DNA of 64,000 bases from Sphingomonas chungangi (GTDB lineage: Bacteria > Pseudomonadota > Alphaproteobacteria > Sphingomonadales > Sphingomonadaceae), in assembly GCF_013778325.1 (NCBI RefSeq), contig NZ_JACEIB010000025.1, positions 186,001-250,000 on the forward strand, read 5' to 3'. This document shows, one piece after another, positions 58,963-64,000 of the stretch. The notes under the pieces were generated by a model that worked only from the letters and a program-made list of their open reading frames with translations, did not search any database and was not told the DNA's origin. How positions within the stretch are numbered: position 1 is the first letter of the stretch; each line of letters opens with the position of its first letter. A program made the translations under genes and the position numbers.

Positions 58963-59862
58963 CTAGATCCGCTCGCCGCTCAGCCGCTGGCAGATCATGT
59001 CGAGCTGGTCGAGACTTGAATAGGACAAGGTGACGGTGCCCCCCTCCCCGGCATGCGCGATCCGCACGGCAAGACCGAGCATGTCACCGAGCTGGCGTTC
59101 CAATGCGACGATGTCGGCATCGCCGGAAGGCTTGGCCTTGAGCGACCGCTCCTTCGTTGTGCCGCCCTTAGCCGAACGGGCGAGCTTTTCCGTATCGCGC
59201 ACCGACAGACCGCGCTTGATCACTTCGGCGGCGAGCTTTTCAGGATCTTCGGCGGTGATCAGAGCGCGGGCATGACCCATGCTGAGGTTGCCGTTCGCGA
59301 CTTCCTGCCGGACCTTCCCTGGAAGATCCAGCAATCTCAGTAGGTTGGTGACATGACTGCGTGATTTGTGGACCAGCTTGCCCAATGCTTCCTGCGTATG
59401 CCCGAAATCCGAGACGAGCCGCTGATAGGCCTCGGCCTCTTCGATCGCGTTGAGATCGGCGCGCTGGATGTTCTCGATGATCGCGATTTCGAGAGTTTCG
59501 GTGTCGTTGAGATCGCGAACCAGCGCCGGCACTTCGTGCAGCCGGGCGCGCTGGGCTGCCCGCCAGCGCCGTTCGCCGGCGACGATCTGGTAGCCGGTTC
59601 CGATCTTGCGGACCACGATCGGCTGGAGCAGTCCGCGCTCGGCGATCGATTGGGCCAGTTCCTCCAGCTTTTCCTCGTCGAAATGTCGGCGCGGCTGGTC
59701 CGGGTGCGGGCGGATATCTGCGATCGGAAGCAGCCGCACACCTTCGGCACGGAGCTCTCCGGCTTCGATCGGCTGTTCGCGTTCGACCTCGCCCAGCAGG
59801 GCGGAAAGACCGCGGCCCAGTCCGGAGGGGCGCCGCCGGGCGGGGGTGGGCTCCGTGCTCAT
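58963..59862 (-). CDS. parB: Chromosome partitioning protein ParB
   Basis: ParB binds parS and, using CTP, slides and spreads on DNA to form the partition complex. The 299-residue protein has the N-terminal LGRGLSALLGE (ParA-interacting part), the CTP-binding motif region IADIRPHPDQPRRHF and AGERRWRAAQRARLHEVPALVRD, the HTH domain VSDFGHTQEALGKLVHKSRSHVTNLLRLLDLP, and a C-terminal dimerisation domain. It overlaps parA (ATGA). Confidence 0.96.
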   Translation of the reverse strand: MSTEPTPARRRPSGLGRGLSALLGEVEREQPIEAGELRAEGVRLLPIADIRPHPDQPRRHFDEEKLEELAQSIAERGLLQPIVVRKIGTGYQIVAGERRWRAAQRARLHEVPALVRDLNDTETLEIAIIENIQRADLNAIEEAEAYQRLVSDFGHTQEALGKLVHKSRSHVTNLLRLLDLPGKVRQEVANGNLSMGHARALITAEDPEKLAAEVIKRGLSVRDTEKLARSAKGGTTKERSLKAKPSGDADIVALERQLGDMLGLAVRIAHAGEGGTVTLSYSSLDQLDMICQRLSGERI

Positions 59863-60644
59863 GCCGCAGCAAGCTCCCGCAGCGGCAAGCGCGCCATCAA
59901 CTCGCGGGCGAGAGCGATATACGCCTCCGATCCGGAACAGCGATGATCGTAAATCAGCGCTGGCAAGCCGTGGCTTGGGGCTTCGGACAGGCGCACGTTG
60001 CGCGGGATGCTGGTCTCGAAAACCAGCTTGCCAAGCGCGGCCCGAACATCGGCGGCGACCTGTTCGGACAGACGGTTGCGGCGATCGTACATGGTCAGCG
60101 CCACGCCCAGGATCTGGAGCCCTGGATTGAAGCGCGCACGGATCCGCTCGATCGTCTGAAGCAGCTGGCTCAAACCTTCGAGGGCGAAGAATTCGCATTG
60201 CAGGGGGACAAGCAACGAGTTGGCGGCGCTCATCGCGTTGACGGTCAGCAGGCCTAAAGACGGCGGGCAATCGATCATCACCACGTCCCAGCGACCGGCC
60301 GGGGCCTCCGACAGCGCGATATCGAGTCGGTGCGCGCGCCGCTCGATGTCGACCAGCTCGATTTCAGCCCCCGATAGATCGACCGTCGATGCCACGAGAT
60401 CCAGGCGCGGCACCCGCGTCGGGATGACCGCTTCGGCGATGTCGCAATTGCCGACCAGCAGATCGTAACTCGATCGTTTGCGCAGCGCACGATCGATACC
60501 CAGGCCGGTTGAAGCGTTGCCCTGTGGATCGAGATCGATGACCAGCACCTTCCATCCGGTAGCTGCCAGCGCTGTGCCGATATTGATGGTTGTGGTCGTC
60601 TTGCCGACCCCGCCCTTCTGGTTGGCAACCGCGATACGAATCAT
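59859..60644 (-). CDS. parA: Chromosome partitioning ATPase ParA (Soj)
   Basis: ParA is the DNA-bound ATPase that pulls ParB-parS complexes. The 261-residue protein has the deviant Walker A KGGVGKTTTTINIG (K10, K15), Walker A' IDCPPSLGLLTVNAM, and LVIDLDPQGNASTGLGID. It is coupled by four-base overlaps to rsmG and parB. Confidence 0.96.
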   Translation of the reverse strand: MIRIAVANQKGGVGKTTTTINIGTALAATGWKVLVIDLDPQGNASTGLGIDRALRKRSSYDLLVGNCDIAEAVIPTRVPRLDLVASTVDLSGAEIELVDIERRAHRLDIALSEAPAGRWDVVMIDCPPSLGLLTVNAMSAANSLLVPLQCEFFALEGLSQLLQTIERIRARFNPGLQILGVALTMYDRRNRLSEQVAADVRAALGKLVFETSIPRNVRLSEAPSHGLPALIYDHRCSGSEAYIALARELMARLPLRELAAA

Positions 60645-61228
60645 CGAGTTCGTCTCCGTCGAACGCCCTCGGCGATGACGATGGCCGCTTCGGCATCGGT
60701 CACGCTCGGAACGAGGCGGAAATCACCCTGCCATGTTCGGCGGGCTTCTTCCAGTTCCGATGCGGCGCCACGGCCCTTTGGCAGCACCCATCGTGTTTTT
60801 TCGTCGGCAAGATGATGGGAGATGGTGAACAGGGTCGAGAGATTGGCCACCGCGCGCGCCGTTATGTTGGCGACGGGTGGAAGTGCGACGCGCTCGACCT
60901 TCTCGGCATGGACAACGACGTTGCTAAGTCCGAGCGCGTTCGCCGCATCGCGGAGAAACTGGGCACGCTTGGCGCGCGGCTCCACGAGATGGACAGGCGT
61001 CGTCAGTCCGCAGGCGATGACCAAGCCGGGAAAGCCGCCGCCAGAGCCGATATCGAGCAAAGAACCGTCCCGAATATGCCGGCCGAGTTGTAACGAATCG
61101 GCGATGTGCCGTTCGTCAAAAGACTCGATCGTCGAGGCAGCAACAAGATTTTGCCGCTCGTTCTCCGCGATAACGAGGGCCTTCAGGGTCGTAATTTGCG
61201 CGGATGTTTCACGTGGAACGTCGGTCAT
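60641..61228 (-). CDS. rsmG: 16S rRNA (guanine527-N7)-methyltransferase RsmG (GidB)
   Basis: RsmG methylates G527 of 16S rRNA. The 195-residue protein has the SAM motif LLDIGSGGGFPGLVIAC and the conserved NLVAASTIESFDERHIADSL and ITARAVANLSTL. Codons 3-8 (reading VPRET) contain a parS site. It is coupled to mnmG and parA by four-base overlaps, forming the classic gid-par order. Confidence 0.95.
   Translation of the reverse strand: MTDVPRETSAQITTLKALVIAENERQNLVAASTIESFDERHIADSLQLGRHIRDGSLLDIGSGGGFPGLVIACGLTTPVHLVEPRAKRAQFLRDAANALGLSNVVVHAEKVERVALPPVANITARAVANLSTLFTISHHLADEKTRWVLPKGRGAASELEEARRTWQGDFRLVPSVTDAEAAIVIAEGVRRRRTR
61205..61220. promoter_or_regulatory. parS site 1 (inside the rsmG 5' codons)
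   Basis: TGTTTCACGTGGAACG matches the 16-bp parS consensus TGTTTCACGTGNAACA at all but the last base and keeps the CACGTG core. It is the binding site expected for the ParB encoded 1.3 kb away. It overlaps the start region of rsmG. Confidence 0.8.
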
Positions 61229-62946
61229 GCAACGGCACGGGCGGCGACGAGAAGCGCGGTCAGGGCGGCCGGCGTAATGCCATTGATCCGAGACGCCTGC
61301 TCCACCGAATCGGGGCGCGCCAGGGACAGTCGCTCGATCATCTCGGAGGATAGGCCGCCAACGGACATGAAATCAAATCCGACCGGCAGGCGCGTACGGT
61401 CCGATCTTAGCCGCGCCACTTCGGAACGCTGTCGCTGCACATAAGGCGCGTAGTGGCGATCCGTCTCGATCTCCTCGCGTATGGCACGCGGAATATCCTC
61501 GCTGCCGGCATCCTCGTTCCCGGCAAGCGCCGCCGCTCGTTTCCTTTGTAGCGCACGACGCTCCATGGCAACCGCCTTGGCGTCGCTTATCGCGCCACTT
61601 GCGACGGCCGTAACCCGCAATCGCGCTTCCGCATTGTCGGCCCGGAGGTGGAGGCGGTGCTCAGCCCGCGAGGTGAGCATTCGATACGGCTCGGTAACGC
61701 CTTGCAGAGTGAGATCATCGACAAGGACACCGATGTAGCTCGATGTTCGATCGAAGATGGGCGCGGGGCGATCCAAAGCGCGGCAGGCGGCAGACAGACC
61801 TGCGACGAGGCCCTGTGCGGCCGCCTCCTCATAACCCGTCGTTCCATTGATCTGGCCCGCCATGAACAGACCCTCGACGTCGCGCACCCCCAATTCCCTT
61901 GAGAGAATACGGGGGTCGATGTGATCGTATTCGACCGCATATCCCGGCACGACGATCTCCGCTTTTTCGAGCGCCGGAATCGAGTGGATAAACGCTTGCT
62001 GAGTGTCAGCCGAAAGGGACGTCGAAATTCCGTTGGGATAGATCAGGCATCCGTTCAGCGTCTCCGGTTCGAGAAAAATCTGATGACTGTCCCGATCGGC
62101 GAAACGCCGGATCTTATCCTCGATCGACGGGCAGTAACGTGGTCCCCGCCCTTCGATATCGCCGCTGAAGAGCGGGGAATCGCCGAAGCCCGCGCGGATG
62201 ATCTCGTGGGTTGTCGGCAGGGTTCGCGTGATGCCGCAGAACAGCTGGGTGTTGCGACGCGCTGGCGCATCGGCGGACATGTGCCAAGGCTCGGTGTCCG
62301 AAGCCTGGCGAGCGGCGCGCGACCAATCGATCGTTCGCCCGTCGAGCCGCGGCGGCGTTCCCGTCTTGAGCCTTCGGATCGGGAGAGACAGGGAGCGAAG
62401 CTGCTGCGAGAGCCGATGAGCACCGGATTCGCCGATCCGTCCGCCGTCGAACCGTTCCTTACCACGGAATAATCGGCCGCCGAGGAATGTGCCCGTGGCC
62501 AAGATGACCGCTTTCGCGGCTATAACATCGCCGCTCGCCAAATGGACGCCCGAGAGCTTTCCACCATTGAAGTCGAGTTCGATCACCTCTCCTTCGACGA
62601 TTTTAAGCGTTGGGAAGTCCTTCATGCGGCGCTGAATGGATTGGCGGAACAGATTGCGATCCGCCTGGACGCGCGGTCCTCGTACCGCAGCGCCTTTGCT
62701 GGCGTTCAGCATGCGATAGTGGATCGCCGCATCATCGGCTGCGGCGGCGATCAACCCATCGAATACGTCGATCTCGCGAACGAGATGACCTTTGCCGACC
62801 CCACCGATGGCAGGGTTGCAAGACATCGAGCCGACGGCGGCTGCATTGATGGCGATGAGCGCCACACTGGCACCAAGCCGCGCCGCGACCGCCGCCGCCT
62901 CGCAACCTGCGTGGCCCCCGCCAACAACTACGACATCGAATTTCAT
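61225..62946 (-). CDS. mnmG: tRNA uridine-5-carboxymethylaminomethyl modification enzyme MnmG (GidA)
   Basis: MnmG with MnmE modifies wobble uridine 34 of several tRNAs, using FAD. The 573-residue protein has the FAD motif MKFDVVVVGGGHAGCEAAAVAARLG, GGVGKGHLVREIDVFDG, the conserved cysteine-bearing RYCPSIEDKI and EPETLNGCLIYPNGISTSL, and GLFMAGQINGTTGYEEAAAQG. At 573 residues it is shorter than the 629 of E. coli, lacking part of the C-terminal extension. It is coupled to rsmG. Confidence 0.96.
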   Translation of the reverse strand: MKFDVVVVGGGHAGCEAAAVAARLGASVALIAINAAAVGSMSCNPAIGGVGKGHLVREIDVFDGLIAAAADDAAIHYRMLNASKGAAVRGPRVQADRNLFRQSIQRRMKDFPTLKIVEGEVIELDFNGGKLSGVHLASGDVIAAKAVILATGTFLGGRLFRGKERFDGGRIGESGAHRLSQQLRSLSLPIRRLKTGTPPRLDGRTIDWSRAARQASDTEPWHMSADAPARRNTQLFCGITRTLPTTHEIIRAGFGDSPLFSGDIEGRGPRYCPSIEDKIRRFADRDSHQIFLEPETLNGCLIYPNGISTSLSADTQQAFIHSIPALEKAEIVVPGYAVEYDHIDPRILSRELGVRDVEGLFMAGQINGTTGYEEAAAQGLVAGLSAACRALDRPAPIFDRTSSYIGVLVDDLTLQGVTEPYRMLTSRAEHRLHLRADNAEARLRVTAVASGAISDAKAVAMERRALQRKRAAALAGNEDAGSEDIPRAIREEIETDRHYAPYVQRQRSEVARLRSDRTRLPVGFDFMSVGGLSSEMIERLSLARPDSVEQASRINGITPAALTALLVAARAVA

Positions 62947-62962
62947 AAGGTGTCAAAGACCA

Positions 62963-62978
62963 TGTTTCACGTGGAACT
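62963..62978. promoter_or_regulatory. parS site 2 (between mnmG and mnmE)
   Basis: TGTTTCACGTGGAACT keeps the CACGTG core and matches parS TGTTTCACGTGNAACA except at the last base. It fills half of the 32-bp gap between the mnmE stop (62979) and the mnmG start (62946), ending exactly at the mnmE stop codon. Confidence 0.8.
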
Positions 62979-64000
62979 TTATTTGCCGAGGCAGAACCGG
63001 CCGAAGAGCGCATCGAGCATGTCCTCTACGCCGTCGCCGCCCAGCACCCGATCCAACTCACGTATAGCGAGACGGATGTGCTCGGCAACGAGGAGAGGAT
63101 CCGTCGTCCCTACGGCGACGGACAGATCATTTCTCACCGCAGCCAGCGCCTGCCTATACCGACGATCGAACGCCACCTCGCCCTGCAAAGGAATCATCGC
63201 GGCGGCCATCTCGACAAGCCGTTCCTGCAGCTGGACGATACCGGTATCTTTGTGCACGGATACCGCGAGGGTGCCGGGCCGGGCATCGGTCACATCGGCT
63301 TTTGCCGACACCGCGACGCAACGTTCGCTATCCCGGTCGGCAGCGAGATCGACCAGGATGTCGGCCAGTTCGGCCTCGTCCCGCGCCTTCCCGACGCCGA
63401 TCTTTTCTATCGGATCGGCCGTGGTCCGAAGGCCTGCGGTATCGACGAGGAGGAATGGGATGCCATCGATGGCGATCGGGCATTCGATCACATCCCGCGT
63501 GGTTCCCGCGATGTCCGAAACGATAGCAGCATCACGGCCAATGAGCTGGTTGAACAGCGTGGACTTGCCGGCATTGGGCGGGCCGATGATTGCAACCCGG
63601 ATTCCCTCGCGCAATCTCTCCGCCGGCGCGAGCGCCAGCACGCGCTCGATCTCGCGAAGGAGTGTACGAATCCCACCGATGACATAGACAGGGTCGCCGC
63701 CGACCTCCTCCTCGCCATCATAATCGATGGCGGCTTCGATCGCCGCGGCCACATGGGTCAATCGGCTCCTCCATTCATGGAGTCGCTGCGGGATAAAGCC
63801 GCGCTGTCGGCGGATCGCATCGCGGCGCTGACTTTCCGTTTCCGCGGCGAGAAGATCCGCCAGCCCTTCGACCGCGCTGAGGTCCATTTTGCCGTTGAAC
63901 AAAGCGCGGCGCGTGAATTCGCCGGGATCTGCCATCCGCAACCCGAGGCTTTGCAATGCTGCAAAGCAGGCATCGACCACGGCGCGGCTGCCGTGCAGGT
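62979..64000 (-). CDS. mnmE: tRNA modification GTPase MnmE (partial, 5' end outside window)
   Basis: MnmE is the GTPase partner of MnmG. The frame continues to the window edge (HLHGSRAVVDACFAALQSLG, the end of the tetrahydrofolate-binding N-domain). The G domain has the P-loop GPPNAGKSTLFNQLIG, DTAGLR in the switch II region and the C-terminal zinc-free tail ending FGRFCLGK, the conserved CxGK end. The G4 motif, usually NKxD, reads AKAD. About 340 residues are inside the window. Confidence 0.95.
   Translation of the reverse strand, partial: LHGSRAVVDACFAALQSLGLRMADPGEFTRRALFNGKMDLSAVEGLADLLAAETESQRRDAIRRQRGFIPQRLHEWRSRLTHVAAAIEAAIDYDGEEEVGGDPVYVIGGIRTLLREIERVLALAPAERLREGIRVAIIGPPNAGKSTLFNQLIGRDAAIVSDIAGTTRDVIECPIAIDGIPFLLVDTAGLRTTADPIEKIGVGKARDEAELADILVDLAADRDSERCVAVSAKADVTDARPGTLAVSVHKDTGIVQLQERLVEMAAAMIPLQGEVAFDRRYRQALAAVRNDLSVAVGTTDPLLVAEHIRLAIRELDRVLGGDGVEDMLDALFGRFCLGK

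Overview
The window is a 64 kb, GC-rich, gene-dense piece of an alphaproteobacterial chromosome, most likely from the order Sphingomonadales. Reasons: a short, N-terminally reduced SufD inside a suf operon with SufT and SufA; a DUF6356 protein; a DUF3576-leuS-lptE-holA block; frequent ATGA/GTGA/TGATG gene overlaps; and dispersed inverted repeats (CCGTTCGnnCTGAG..TCGAAG type) of the kind known from sphingomonads. I see no insertion sequence, phage gene, CRISPR array, rRNA or tRNA. Almost every gene is housekeeping.

Layout. 1-9.5 kb: start of a possible TonB-like gene, a hybrid malic enzyme (maeB), divergent mutS-glnD, two small genes, and infC. 9.6-21.4 kb: thrS, a secreted unknown, a dicarboxylate/amino-acid symporter, a small coupled cluster (DUF6356, alpha/beta hydrolase, TPR protein), an acyl-CoA synthetase, gamma-glutamyltransferase and pyrD. 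21.4-27.5 kb: an Rrf2 regulator with a candidate operator and the operon sufB-(secreted unknown)-sufC-sufD-sufS-sufT-sufA. 27.6-34.3 kb: a HAD nucleotidase, dapD and glutaminyl cyclase, then a TlpA-like thioredoxin divergent from argH-lptM-lysA-galU. DapD and LysA are both lysine/peptidoglycan-precursor enzymes. 34.5-45 kb: a two-gene, probably copper-related envelope locus, a CysG N-terminal-type protein, PBP1A, YgjP/YcgN/SCO genes, an ankyrin protein, mmcB, a SleB-type hydrolase, and hpf-ptsN-thioesterase-DUF1491.

45-64 kb is the conserved origin-proximal block of alphaproteobacteria. The genes dnaQ, coaE, aroE, maf and the PEP synthase/PPDK regulator run leftward. hemE, hemJ, an unknown gene and rho run rightward. 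Between them, at 48532-48852, is the longest gene-free stretch of the window. It holds an exact DnaA box, a near-match box, inverted repeats and nine GANTC (CcrM methylation) sites in about 206 bp. I interpret it as the chromosomal replication origin, in the same place as Cori of Caulobacter (between hemE and the DUF299 gene). Further right, DUF3576-leuS-lptE-holA converges on mnmE-mnmG-rsmG-parA-parB. Two parS-type sites lie in that cluster, one inside the first codons of rsmG and one filling the mnmG/mnmE gap, so the segregation centromere sits about 12.5-14 kb from the proposed origin.

The most interesting items are the origin with its dense GANTC cluster, the two parS sites, a probable AUA start codon for infC, an unrelated secreted protein translationally coupled inside the suf operon, a palindromic candidate operator for the Rrf2 regulator, the paired Met-rich outer-membrane and His/Cys-rich small envelope proteins, and a five-copy family of inverted repeats at gene ends. 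Start codons were chosen from ribosome-binding sites, overlaps and family alignment from memory. No database search was run.
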